This document shows, in pieces, positions 34,448-45,674 of a DNA stretch of 64,000 nt. This DNA comes from Pseudeuparius sepicola. Lineage: Eukaryota > Arthropoda > Insecta > Coleoptera > Anthribidae. The stretch is from NCBI GenBank assembly GCA_963920635.1, contig OY987298.1:25026647-25090646 (forward strand), read 5' to 3'. Within the stretch, counting starts at the first letter, position 1. Each line of letters opens with the position of its first letter. The notes below the pieces were generated by a model that saw only the letters and a list, made by a program, of their open reading frames with translations, was not told the DNA's origin and did no database searches. The position numbers and the translations under genes are program-made.

Positions 34448-35374
34448 AATATGTCGACTACCCCGATCGACGTTCTTTGTCAACTTATAGGTATGGGTCA
34501 GGGACTCTTTAAAATAAATGGACCCAGCATGTCACAGTCTCACATAGGAAAAGTGAAGCCTTGTTTTCTGTATATCTCCAATGAGACCACATAAGTGGGC
34601 TGGTACAAGGTTATGTTATATGTCAGTGTCCAACTGCCATCAGGTTTTATGTGACATGCCAGTGCCATAGATTCCAAAGGAGGCAAAATATTTCCCATCA
34701 TAATTCACAATTTTTAAGTTTTCTAACTTCCAGATAGTCAGTTAAAGGTAATGCGGCCGCCTGTAGTAGTCCCAATAATTGCAACCAGATTTTTCTTGTC
34801 TAACTTTTAGTAATCCTACAATTCCCATTAGGTACCTACCTACGTGGACATTACGTATAAGTAAGTAGTTCAAATCAAAAATGGTATTTCCTAAATATTA
34901 AATTATTAAGCAGGTAGCTTCAGTCAGGTCTTTTTTAAACAGTTTATATCTACAACTATAAGTTTATTTTACGTTTGTGAGGTACCTTGGGAGAGAAATA
35001 AAATTACAAAAATGAGCACCGAGAAAAACTACATGATTAGAACTAAGTACAAGACCTAATCTTATTAGTCCATCCCGAAATCTGTGAAAGTTCTTTGGGT
35101 AGATACATTCAACAAGGGAAGAAAGTTCAAGTACGTACCTATTATACCTACATAATATTACAAATGGTTTGAGGAACCTGGTAACAAGGTGCAATAGCGA
35201 CAAATTCTCAAATAAGCAAAATCGGCACTACTTCCTGGAAATAATTGCAGGAAACCAAATTCAAATATAAAATAAATTTGATTCATTTGGCACTTGCCAT
35301 ATTCTGTGTTTGTTGACAGAACATTGTCAAGCCTAATTTTTAGAAATAATATTAATTTTTACTAACAATCAAAG

Positions 35375-36040
35375 TACCTGTTATATCCATAGATTCTCCA
35401 ATAAAATGGCATAGTTGGCATCATTGAGACCATTAGAATGGGGAAAGAAACGGCCTCACTTTGGAAAGTATTATGCTGGGTCCCCTTACTTTAAAGGGTC
35501 CCTGGTATGGGTACATTGCAATAAAGAAGATTAGCGCAATCGACAACTAACGGTACGAGGTAGGTATATAGCTTCACACAACGCCAACTCGCCAACCGCC
35601 AATCAGGCCGGTATCGGCCGCCTCCTCTCCGCTAATGGCGATCGGGTACCGCGGATACCGTTCCGACCGGGTCGCTAATGACCGGGTAACCGGATTGCGT
35701 TGTCGCCTAATGCCGGACTGGCCGGCACACGCCGAAGACGCCGCCGCGCAGAAAAAGCAGCTGGCGCGACGCGGAAGTTCGTTCTTCGGGCAGGAGCGCA
35801 GGGCAGGCTTCGGTGGAAACAGCTGAGAATGTATCGAAAGTCGAACACTAACAACGATAATTTCGCGAGTTATTACAATTTTTACAAATATCATAGATCT
35901 ATTATTACCTATTATTAAATGACAAAAAACCCAGGGACCCAGCATTATACTTTCCAAAGTGAGGCCTATTCTTTCATCATTCTAATGGTGATGCCAAGTA
36001 TGCCATTTCATTGGAGAATCTATGAATATAACAGGTATAG
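35375..36040. mobile_element. Inner fold-back carrying a GC-rich core
   Basis: Arms of about 105 bp at 35,383-35,490 and 35,930-36,035 (ATAGATTCTCCAAT, AAATGGCATA, TTGGCATCA, CCTCACTTTGGAAAGTAT, ATGCTGGGTCCC and partners). The core at 35,575-35,830 is strikingly GC- and CpG-rich and open in several frames without any domain. It may be a host sequence captured between the arms. Confidence 0.7.
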
Positions 36041-36044
36041 TATT

Positions 36045-36180
36045 TCTAAAGTCACTTGGAACAGCATAAAAACGAGTGATTTCTGCTGATAAGTCTGGTA
36101 TTTTTACCAGTAACAGAGCGTGGTAAATGCTATGAAATAGATCGCGCCTCGTATATCACTGTGTTCCAAGTGAGTTCATT
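36045..36180. repeat. Small inverted repeat
   Basis: AGTCACTTGGAACAGCAT near 36,051 is answered by ATCACTGTGTTCCAAGTGA near 36,155, with TGGTATTTTTACCA as a further hairpin inside. Nothing coding. Confidence 0.45.
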
Positions 36181-37307
36181 TATATTTTACCAGGGTAGCT
36201 CGAGAACAGGCGCTTCCGGCAATAAAATACGAGACAAAACACTTTTTAACCATATTAAACCGCACCTGGTATTATAAGTAAAAGGAGATGAAGGAGACAG
36301 AGACGATAGATATTGTAGTAAAAACAACTGACTGCATGCTCGCCTAATATAATATATCACCAATACTTGCATGGGCTACACTGTTCGACGGCTGGCCACT
36401 TTTACAGCGAAATTCGATGGATAAGCGTGCGATAATTTCACAGATTTTAGGATATACTTGCGTAAATAGTTGTAATCGATATGGCTTTTTAGAGACCTTT
36501 TGACAATATTGTATGGTGCATTAACCTTTACGTTGTGTGTGACGACAACCTTAAAAAACCTTAAAAGTGAAATATTATGTTGCTTGTAGAATATGTATAG
36601 GTATCTTTAAGAAACTGCGTGACGCTTATGTCCGATATTGAGTTTTTTTTATGCAATTAGAGTTTTTTATACTGTTTCAAGTTACTTTAGAAATACTATA
36701 CTTTGATTGTTAGTTAAAATTAATAATGGTTTCCATGATTTCTAAAAATTAGACTTGACAATGTTGTGTCTACAATTACAGAATATGGCAACTGTCAAAT
36801 GAAACAAATTTATTGTATAGTTGAAATTCTTTAATTGTCACACCTGAGTATCAGAAAGTTAGAAAACTTAAAAATTGTGAATTATGATGGGAAATTTGTT
36901 GCCTCCTTTAGAATCTATGGCACTATCTATCACATAAAACCTGATGGCAGTTGGACCCTGACATATAACATAACCTTGTACCAGCCCACTTATGTTATTC
37001 TCCTTGGAGTTTACAGAAAACAAACTTCCCCTCAAGGCTTCACTTTTCCTATGTGAAAGGCTGGGTCCCCTTATTTTAAAGAGTCCCTGCAAAAAAACTA
37101 AATATTTTAATAGAGCTCTCAAATTTAGTAGGCTAATGTAAAATTAAAGAAGAAACAAACAACTTTTTCGAGGTAAATTTTTTAAAATTTTAACAAATAA
37201 GTCCGTTTTTAGCATTAAATTTAAAACATAATAAATAAAAGTTAAATTTCAAAATGAATTATTAATAAAAAAAATAGCCCAAGATGGGAAGTTTTTGAAA
37301 GACGCTA

Positions 37308-37557
37308 TAGAGTGACCGGCAGAAAGTTGGACACAAATGGAAAGCCACCTAGTAAAAAAAAAGAAATTTAACTTTTTTTGTATTTATTTTGACCACCAAA
37401 AAACAAAATACTGCTACCGCAACTTATCATCGAATAACACATGAATTTGCTACTAAACTTTAATTTTGTTCGATTAGCAGCTAGAAATTTAAATTAATCG
37501 AAATCAGAGTTTAAAAATATTAAATTTTTGTGTCCAACTTTCTGCCGGTCCCTGTAT
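37308..37557. mobile_element. 250-bp MITE, mariner type
   Basis: The left end TATAGAGTGACCGGCAGAAA and the inverted right end TATACAGGGACCGGCAGAAA share about 30 bp, including GTTGGACACAAA. TA is present at both edges. The AT-rich centre has no ORF. Confidence 0.8.
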
Positions 37558-38328
37558 ATCGTTTCAGGTAGAAACTTAAAAATTTGGTCGTGCTGATTTA
37601 TCATGTAGGTCAATAATAGTAATAGTACCCACATACATGTGCAAAGAGAAAAACCTCAATATAGTTGTTAAGTTTTGTTAAGTTTTTTATAAGAAATTTC
37701 AAATTTCACTTCACTTTAAAAACTCTACTTATTTTTGAAGTAAATAATATAAATTGTTTATTGTGTCCTTTGCAATTTTTATCCAATATTAACGGACTTA
37801 TCTACCACAACATTCACTAGAGCCATCATAGCCTACTTATATTTTCAATTTTTATTTTCAAATTGTGGGAAAATTCAACGGGCGCAACCTTCTTATGAAA
37901 TACTAATTCGTGGAGTTACCGCTTTACAATTATTTTGATGTATTTCTTTTTGCACGTGTATCTTATATTAATCTACATGAGTAAATCAGATTGTTCTATA
38001 ATTAAATAAACTTTGCATCAAGCACAACAAAAATGTTAAGCTCCAAAAATGTATTTGCTATAAATTATGTGCCTGAAACAATATTTAGTTCAGAAAAAGT
38101 ATTACTGAGAGTTTCTTTAAAATAAAGCACCTTTAAGTAGGGTGAATAAAAGTTGAAAAATAATAATAATAAAAAAATGTATACAAATTTAAAGAAAAAC
38201 GTTGAAATTCATGAAAATTTCTATATAAATTACAATTGCAATAATGTTTCTAATAAATTTTTCAACAATGCGAAACGTCACTACGTCATCAGAGGGAGGT
38301 AGCTTTTCGTAGTTGTTTACGTTTACTT
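37558..38328. other. No gene recognised
   Basis: AT-rich. Immediately before the hairpin at 38,337, ACGTCACTACGTCATC may hold a CRE-like TGACGT-type element in the presumed promoter of the exon at 38,570, but this is only a motif match. Confidence 0.4.
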
Positions 38329-38336
38329 GTCTGGCG

Positions 38337-38374
38337 CACAGAAAATATACGCTACGCAGCGTATATTTTCTGTG
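38337..38374. mobile_element. CACAG hairpin micro-insertion (38 bp)
   Basis: CACAGAAAATATACGCT, a 4-base ACGC loop, then the exact 17-base inverse complement. Flanks are GTCTGGCG (38,329-38,336) and GTCTGTCG (38,375-38,382), an 8-bp duplication with one mismatch. It lies about 200 bp upstream of the THAP-like start codon, in its presumed promoter or 5' leader. The arm matches the insertion at 26,791 over 14 bases. Confidence 0.7.
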
Positions 38375-38569
38375 GTCTGTCGATTTTCCTTTGTTAAAGA
38401 ACGTTTGTTGTGTTTATTGCGTGTTCGACTGTTTTTTAGTAATATAGGACGTGGAGTTTTATTAATAAGGTGGAAAAACAGCAGTGATTCAGAATAAAGT
38501 GATTAAAATTCAATTTTACTGTATAGGTTTTAGGTTGTGTCTAGGTATAGTTTCGGACTTATTTACATC

Positions 38570-38720
38570 ATGCCGTGGACGTGTTTCGTTCCGAACTGCA
38601 ATGGAAACTACATAAAGGCGGTCCTAAAGTGTTCGCTTTTTCCTCCCTAAAGACCCCATTATAAGAGAAAAGTGGGTTAAGGCCATCAAAAGAGATTTTG
38701 TTCTTACACAGTCTTCCAGG
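38570..38720 (+). pseudogene. THAP-domain first exon, broken
   Basis: The ATG at 38,570 opens MPWTCFVPNCNGNYIK, giving the Cys-x4-Cys start of a THAP zinc finger (C2CH DNA-binding domain of host THAP proteins and P-element-type transposases). After one-base shifts near 38,616 and 38,645 the frame continues PKDPIIREKWVKAIKRDF and LTQSSR, the Pro/Trp-bearing core. The segment ends CCAGG|GTAAAAG at 38,720|38,721, a plausible splice donor. The remaining Cys-His ligands would lie in a later exon, which is not recognised. Sequencing error versus true decay cannot be separated here. The core half is repeated twice more downstream. Confidence 0.6.
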
Positions 38721-39786
38721 GTAAAAGTGGTTTTGGTTTGGACTGTTTATACCTAACAATTTTACATGATTAAACGTAACCACTTTAAAATCAGGAAGGT
38801 TTATGGTTTCATTCATTCGAATTTAGTTGTATCTAGGCACGTATTATAAAAATTCATCCTTAGATTATATTCCTTAGAAATTCATCCTTAGATTATATTA
38901 TGCTAACTTTAGGATTGTTGGCGCAAGTATACCTGACATGTCTTTATTACGGTTCTGTACGTAATGTGGACATTTTCTAAGTCGCAATCCTCGGATAACT
39001 CGACAAAGTATACGTTGGCGCTTTTTCCTCTCTAAAGACTCCATTATAAGAGAAAAGTGGGTTAAGGTCATCAAAAGAGATTTTGTTCTTACACAGTCTT
39101 CCAGGGTAAAAGTGGTTTTGGTTTGGACTGTTTATACCTAACAATTTTACATGATTAAACGTAACCACTTTAAAATCAGGAAGGTTTATGGTTTCATTCA
39201 TTCGAATTTAGTTGTATCTAGGCACGTATTATAAAAATTCATCCTTAGATGCAGGTAATGCCAATACGTATCCATTATATTATGCTAACGTTAGGATTGT
39301 TGGCGCAAGTATACCTGACATGTCTTTATTACGGTTCTGTACGTAATGTGGACATTTTCTAAGTCGCAATCCTCGGATAACTCGACAAAGTATACGTTGG
39401 CGCTTTTTCCTCTCTAAAGACCCCATTATAAGAGAAAAGTGGGTTAAGGTCATCAAAAGAGATTTTGTTCTTACACAGTCTTCCAGGGTAAAAGTGGTTT
39501 TGGTTTGGACTGTTTATACCTAACAATTTTACATGATTAAACGTAACCACTTTAAAATCAGGAAGGTTTATGGTTTCATTCATTCGAATTTAGTTGTATC
39601 TAGGCACGTATTATAAAAATTCATCCTTAGATTATATTCCTTAGAAATTCATACTTAGATTATATTATGCTAACTTTAGGATTGTTGGCGCAAGTATACC
39701 TGACATGTCTTTATTACCGTTCTGTACGTAATGTGGACATTTTCTAAGTCGCAATCCTCGGATAACTCGACAAAGTATACGTTGGC
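38635..39786 (+). repeat. Three tandem copies of a 382-385-bp THAP-exon segment
   Basis: Units start at about 38,635, 39,020 and 39,402 (each GCTTTTTCCT), and the third ends at 39,786 after GTATACGTTGGC. Each carries the PKDPIIREKWVKAIKRDF half of the THAP exon plus the GTAAAAG donor-like site. Only unit 1 has the start codon. Unit 2 has a 20-bp replacement (GCAGGTAATGCCAATACGTA) near 39,250 where units 1 and 3 carry a short ATTCATCCTTAGATTATATT duplication. The copies are otherwise near identical, so duplication is recent. Confidence 0.85.
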
Positions 39787-40865
39787 TCGTGCTCAACCTA
39801 TGATGATCGGCTACATCAGGATATTGCCGTATAGTGCAGTACGTAGGTACGCCCAGCAAGAACGCCAATCCATCCGCCCATGAACAGATCTCCTCCCACG
39901 TTACGGGGGCTCTTTCTATTTTTTTTTTACTTAGGTATACTTAAATATACTTAAATTCATTGTAATTTAGATTTGTATTTGCAATCTGAAAGCTATATCA
40001 GAATTGAGGCCACGGTAGGTACAGTGTCGAGATGTAGGGATTGTTTCGAATCGACCTCTGAAGCCCAAAAGCGCTGGGCGCTGAGCCATATATACAGGGT
40101 GATCCATCCAACATCCAAGAGCCAAAATCTTGTAACACATTTTACAAGATTGTTTCCATGGTTACTCATATTTTCGATAATAAAAATTTCAAAAATTTAT
40201 TCGCTCACAAATGCCAGAGATATAGTTATCTCTAAAGATATATTTTTAGCATTCCATGCGAAGATGTGAATTTGTCATATTCGACAAAATTTATCAAAAA
40301 ATAAAAAAATACTGCTTGATTATTTTTAGAGATAACTATAAAAATATATATGGTTGGAATTGGGAGAAGAAAACGAACTTAAAAAACCCAAAATATACAG
40401 GTTGTCTCAAAAATCTGACAAAGTGATGCTCACTTCCGGTAAAACCGGAAGTCAGAAATGAAAACCGACACTTTTTCTTTACTCCCCGTATACTCATTAC
40501 TCATTGCGAACATTTCACAATTTTTTGGAAAACGGTATTTTTTGAAATAATGTTTTAATAACACCCGGTATATTAAGTTTGACGTCACATTCGAATTCCT
40601 CGGAAAATTCTACACATGTCTGGTTTTAGAACCATGAATTTATCTTTAAAATTACCGAGAAAATCGGGTTTATCACGTTAACTAGGACACCCTGTACCTA
40701 CGGCCTTGTCCTAAATCAAATTCTGAACAAAAAGTGTCTCTTGACAATTTTTCGTGTCTGCCACGGTGGCGTAGGTACAAAATATTTAATTTTTTGGTCA
40801 AATTCAAAAATTAATTCGATCTTATTTTGGAGCAAGTGTACACAATTCGTTGGTAACATAATTTA
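39787..40865. other. No gene; isolated MITE ends
   Basis: TATACAGGGTGATCCATC at about 40,092 and a possible small MITE at 40,393-40,696 (TACAGGTTGTCTC / GGACACCCTGTA inverted). The palindrome CTTCCGGTAAAACCGGAAG lies at about 40,433. No coding unit. Confidence 0.45.
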
Positions 40866-40867
40866 CA

Positions 40868-41560
40868 ATTGAATGGCTGTTGTATACGACGGCGCTGAAC
40901 TGCCACCGCACAAGTAAATTTTTTAGATATAATTATTTACACTTTATCTGTAAATTGACACTTTAGTAGGTATGGGGACGGTTGGGAGACCCCCTCCACT
41001 TTCCTCCTAGGCCCCACCCTCGCCGTTTTGAGGCGACTTCGAAAAATTTTCGGGATCATGATAAGGTACTTATAGGGTAATTTTCTGTGTCATAAAAATA
41101 CGAGTCACATTTGGTTTGGGGGTCAAAATCATATAGGTACGAAAACTACATCACTAAACAGGGGTAGTTAAAAGTATAGGTAGTGATGTGGTTGCGTACC
41201 TATATGATTTTAACTCCCAACCCGAATGTAACTAATTACCCTTCGAAAATTTTTCGAAGTCGCCTCAAAACGGCGGGGCGGGGCCTAGGAGGAAAGTGGA
41301 GGGGGTCTCCCAACCGTCCCCATACCTACCAACTAAAGTGTGAATTTACAGATCAAGTGTAAATTTACAGATAAAGTGTAAATTTAGAGATAAAGTGTAA
41401 ATTTACAGATAAAGTGTAAATTTACAGATAAAGTGTAAATTTAGAGATAAAGTGTAAATTTACAGATAAAGTGTAAATTATATATAAAAAAGGTTACTTG
41501 TGCGGTGGCAGTTCAGAGCCGTCGTAGTTGTACGGCGTACATGTGTACAATTCCATTACA
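40868..41560. mobile_element. Fold-back element with asymmetric minisatellite
   Basis: The left arm 40,868-41,060 and right arm 41,244-41,560 are inverse complements: GAACTGCCACCGCACAAGTAA, GACGGTTGGGAGACCCCCTC, TTTTGAGGCGACTTCGAAAA and partners. The right arm is longer because a single GTGTAAATTTACAGATAAA-like unit of the left arm is expanded to seven or eight copies (41,339-41,480). Inner ATATAGGTAC blocks near 41,130 and 41,195 form further pairing. Confidence 0.75.
41339..41480. repeat. 19-bp minisatellite, about 7.5 copies
   Basis: The unit is GTGTAAATTTACAGATAAA; copies alternate ACAG and AGAG in the order C,C,G,C,C,G,C, indicating a three-unit duplication of a shorter block. Confidence 0.85.
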
Positions 41561-41631
41561 CTTCGGTGTGAATTATGTATTCAACAAAACGGTTCATATT
41601 TTGTTCATCTACTTAGATAGTTAATTAGATC

Positions 41632-41826
41632 CTCTTTGCCTGCACAAGCAGCAGTTTTTCCGCCAGTTCCTGGTGCAAGATCTTGGCAACCGAATCGTGT
41701 CGTTCCTTATATTCCGCTGATGCGAATATCTGACATCCTCCTGTTATAAGCTGGATTGTTTCTGAAGTTTGGCACCCGTATCTGCATCTGTCATCTACTA
41801 TACCGGTGCATCTTTACAATGAATTG
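41632..41826 (-). pseudogene. Fragment of R4/Dong-type ORF C-terminus
   Basis: Closely matches 46,226-46,420 of the R4/Dong element in the same orientation (minus strand coding), covering the CCHC region and flanks. A handful of substitutions and small indels are present (for example GTTATAAGCTGG versus GTTATGTGCTGG). It ends abruptly near 41,826. This is a short second copy of the same family. Confidence 0.8.
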
Positions 41827-41929
41827 TATTGTTATTATTACTAGTAGGTATCTATATATTTCGTTTGAAATTGCGTTGGCATTTTTTTTAATAGTATTTA
41901 GTAGGTACTAGGGCTCTTCGATCTCCGAA

Positions 41930-42490
41930 TTTCAGTATCGGAAATCGATACTGAAAAAATATCGATAAAATCGATAAATCGATAAAATCGATCTTATCGA
42001 TAAAATCGATAGCCAAAAAAGGCCGATCGGCTTGCTGCGGACGCGGCTTGCTGCGGACGCGGTCTGGACGCAATGGGTGCAGCAATTTCCTTTATTTTTG
42101 CAAACAATTTCAAAAGATAGATATAACTGGAAAGATCGATAAAATCAAAAATATCGATAAAATCAAAAAGATCGATAAAATCGAAAAGATCGAAAATATC
42201 GATAAAATCGAAAAGATCGAAAATATCGATAAAATCGATAAAATCGAAAAGATCGTTAAAATCGAAAATATCGATAAAATCGAATAGATCGATAAAATCG
42301 AAAAGATCGATAAAATCGAAAAGATCGATAAAATCGAAAAGATCGATAAAATCGATAAGATCGATAAAATCGAAAAGATCGAAAATATCGATAAAATCGA
42401 TAATATCGATATTTCGATTTATCGAAATTGAATATCGAGTATCGATAAAATCGATAGTATCGATACTTTCGATTTTATCGATATTTTGTC
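41930..42490. repeat. ATCGATAAAATCGA-type satellite
   Basis: Some 560 bp of repeated ATCGATAAAATCGA, AAGATCGATAAAATC and AAAATATCGATAAAATC words with variable spacing of about 12-24 bp. Many are self-complementary (ATCGAT), so both strands read alike. Interrupted by a unique GC-rich segment at 42,015-42,130. Frames open here are repeat translations (KIDKIEKI) and not genes. Confidence 0.85.
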
Positions 42491-42682
42491 TCAGGCCTAG
42501 TAGGTACCTATTCCAATTTACTGGATGTCACGTTTACTGCTAGTCTAATTGCAAGACCTATGTAATTATTGACATTCCCCGGTAGGTACATGTAAGTATA
42601 TCGAGTTACGAAACGAAACGATCTTTTCGCCGTGTATTGACTTCCTCTGGTGAAATTAGTGTCATCGTACGGTTGTGTAACG

Positions 42683-42708
42683 CACACACACACACACACA
42701 CACACAGC
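42683..42708. repeat. (AC)n microsatellite
   Basis: About twelve CA units; pure. Confidence 0.95.
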
Positions 42709-43685
42709 GCCGAGAAGTACCAATCTGAGAAAATTATAGATTGGACGGCGAGCCAGCGGTACTTTCGAAAACGTTTTCCAAATTTTTGTAATCGCCCATG
42801 GCTACGCTATTATTTTATTACAAGATGTTCTCGGAACAGACGCTTACGTAAAAAATAAAGAAATGTGGCTGTTGCCGGGCAAATAATATTGTGAAAATTT
42901 CGCATGTCTGCATGCAACATAAATAACTGATGCATACGTTTCTATTTTTGAGTTGATTGACTTGATTGGGTTTGAAAACGGATAACAGTAGATACTGCTG
43001 GTAAAGCATTAACGATTGTGAAAAATTTAATCCGTTAGGTGGCGATGACACAAGAGTATTATTTATTTATTTAATTTAAACAAGTGATGATTGGGTACGA
43101 GAAATTGAAAAACAGGTCAGGGTAAAAAAATTTCGGGCATCCTAGCTAGATATTTTAAGAAAAAATTATAGGGTGGGTCTATTCCCCATTTTCAAACTTT
43201 AAATTGCGCTGGCAATATCTTAAACGATTTAATCCAATTTTCAAAATGAAAAAATCATTTGTAAACCGAACTGTTAGATACATAGATATTTTATTGAGTT
43301 CAGACACGGCCCACGACATTATTGGTTAGAAAGGTAGCCGTGGAAAATAATAAAATACCTACTTGCTTATTTCATCCTATAGGTATAATATACTTACAAC
43401 AAATCAGTTTTTCCTTATGCAACCAAGAGCAGTTTTATATGTACCTATACAAAGGCGTGTAAGGGCCACTTGCAAATTTTTTTCTCGTTTATTCTGACTT
43501 GATATCTTGCAGAATTCTGGCTTATAGTATATATATATATTTCTGAATTCTGAGTTACTATACAGGGTGAGTCTGAAATAACTGGCATCCTTTTTTGGGT
43601 AAGAGAGATGGTCATTCTGAACAACTTTCTTAATAAATTTTTTTCCTATCGCCGACATTTTTCTCTAATTTACCCACCTAAAATG
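42709..43685. other. No gene recognised
   Basis: AT-rich; one TATACAGGGTGAGTC end at about 43,560 without a partner. No supported ORF. Confidence 0.5.
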
Positions 43686-43689
43686 CCCC

Positions 43690-45330
43690 CTCGATGAAGA
43701 CAGTCTGAAGAAAGTCATCCAAGATGCAAAAAAAAGTTATGCGAAAAAAATTATCGATAGAAATAAAAATAGCCACAAAGCTCTTTGGGATGCGGTGAGA
43801 ATAATTTCTAATTCAAAAGCACCTAAAACAAAAATTGATATAATTAGATCAAAAAATATCCAGCGAAATAAATAAATTGAAATTAAAAAAGGCTCCTGGA
43901 CATGACAATATATCATCTAATAGTGAAAGAGATTCGAGACGAAATTATTAAGCCCCTCACTTAGGTATATCACTAATTTATGTTTATCGACAGGCTTCTT
44001 TCCTTCTGTATTTAAAGTGGGATTTGTAAAGCCATTGTATAAATCGGGCCCTAAGGAGGACGTAAATAATTATCGGCCTATAACTTTAGTCTCTGTATTT
44101 TCCAAAATAATAGAGAGACTTTTAAAGAATAGGATGACGAGTTGTTTCAGTAGGTATAATGTTTTATCTGAGAAGCAATACGGTTTCCGCGAGTTATGCT
44201 CAGTCGACGATGCTATATACGCACTAACAAGTTACCTGTATGAGAAGCTTGATTTAAAAATGCCAACAATAGTATTGATCTGAAGAAAGCTTTCGATACG
44301 GTTAGCCATGATTTGCTGTTGGAAAAATTGGAAGCCTGTGGAATACGTGGCAATGGGCATGAGCTGTTGAGAAGCTACTTGTCGGGTCGAAAACCGATGG
44401 TTACTATTGATGGGTTTAGAGATGTTTCTTTTGGAGTTCCCCAGGGTACGGTCCTGGGACCACTTCTGTTCATTGTTTATATTAATGGCTTATTACAGTT
44501 GCCAGCAAAGGGTAGTAAGTATTCTTTGTTTTGCAGATGACACGGTGGTGACATACTCGGATAGATCGTGTCTTGAAGTTAGGGTCAAGGCCGAGACAGA
44601 TTTCAGAGAAATTAACAAATGGTTTCAACGTAATCGGTTGACACTGAATATATCCAAAACGAAATATTTACCCTTTACGCCATACTCAAGCGGTCTGCCC
44701 GAGATGGGTGCGTTGTCCATTGATGCGAACACTAATATTCCTGAAGCTGAGAATATAAAATATTTAGGCGTACAATTGGATAGGCATTTAGGGTGGGATG
44801 TTCATACTAGGTCAGTGAAAAGCAAGATAAGATTGGTGCTGTACAATTAAGGTATTTAAAGGATTATCTCGAGGTCCGGTATCTCATGTGCTTGTACTAC
44901 GCGCTAATTCAAACTCACCTATCCAATGGTATAGGTTGGGGTGGAGTTAGAGAAAACAATTTACGATCTCTAAATGTGGTCCAGAAATGGGCTTTGAAGG
45001 TGATTTATAATAAAAAAAATTAACATTTTCTACTGAGGCTCTTTTTAGAGAAAGTCAAGTTATGGATGTTAGATTTCTTTTCAGCTTTAAATTGATTATG
45101 TTTGTATATAAAAAGAAAATACCACTTAATAGTGAACATCAGTACCCCACCAGACAGAAATCAACATTCTTAGTACCAAAGTGTTCAAAGACTGTTGGAC
45201 AGAGAAGTGGTCTCTACCTTGAAGCCAAAATATATACCTAGTCTTCTGCCTGGTAACCTGAAAACCATCCACAGTTATGCTATGTTTAAAAACCAAGTAA
45301 CAAAGTTTTTGAAAACCAAACAAAAAACAT
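43690..45330 (+). pseudogene. CR1-like reverse transcriptase, frameshifted
   Basis: Pieces in order: an EDSLKKVIQDAKKSYAKKI linker (43,695); LKLKKAPGHDNISS (43,880) in a new frame; VKPLYKSGPKEDVNNYRPIT (44,024) with FSKIIERLLKNRM and SEKQYGFR; DLKKAFDTVSHDLL (about 44,278, catalytic Asp of motif A); GVPQGTVLGPLLFIVYINGL (44,434, motif B); FADDTVV (44,530, motif C, catalytic DD); then LTLNISKTKYLPF and YLGVQLDRHLGWD. A damaged C-terminal region ends LKTIHSYAMFKNQ...TKFLKTKQK near 45,330. At least five frame breaks or stops; dead. The motif wording fits the CR1/Jockey group. Confidence 0.82.
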
Positions 45331-45657
45331 GAAATACATAATATATTTATAAAATTGTAAACTACAATAAGTATGATTATAATGTTATCTTAAATTGTAT
45401 ATTATATTTCTTGTCTTTGAGTCTAAAACGTTTCGGCCTGTATTGTTCCTAAATACCGAATTTGACTTTTCCCGGTTGTGACCAGATATTAGACCAATGT
45501 CTGTGTAGGTATACCGGATATGTCTATTCCCTAAATTTTGTCCTCCCAAATAAGCGACTTAGGTTGCTTCAGGGATTTCTTAATGTTTATTTTGAATACA
45601 TGCTTGTATATTTATATTTGATTATTGTTGATCTTTTTGTAGAGTATGTTAATAAAC
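43690..45657 (+). mobile_element. 5'-truncated CR1/Jockey-like LINE
   Basis: The body of a non-LTR retrotransposon on the plus strand: pre-RT linker, RT domain and C-terminal region, then about 320 bp of untranslated tail leading into an (ATT)n run at 45,658. No endonuclease domain is present, so it is 5'-truncated. The R4 element is inserted at its ATT-rich tail. Confidence 0.8.
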
Positions 45658-45674
45658 ATTATTATTATTATTAT

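Larger units (their letters stand above)
34499..37089. mobile_element. 2.6-kb fold-back element with nested fold-back
   Basis: The outer arms, about 230 bp, are at 34,499-34,740 and 36,850-37,089: CAGGGACTCTTTAAAATAA, GTGAAGCC, GTACAAGGTTATGTTATATG, CATCAGGTTTTATGTGA and GGAGGCAAA are mirrored. An inner fold-back lies at 35,375-36,040 and shares the GGGTCCC / TTTAAAGnGTCCCTG terminal words. No transposase is recognised, so the class is uncertain. Confidence 0.7.

Noticed and set aside
42048..42287. Frame of repeated Lys-Ile-Asp/Glu as a coiled-coil protein
   Set aside because: Direct translation of the ATCGATAAA satellite.
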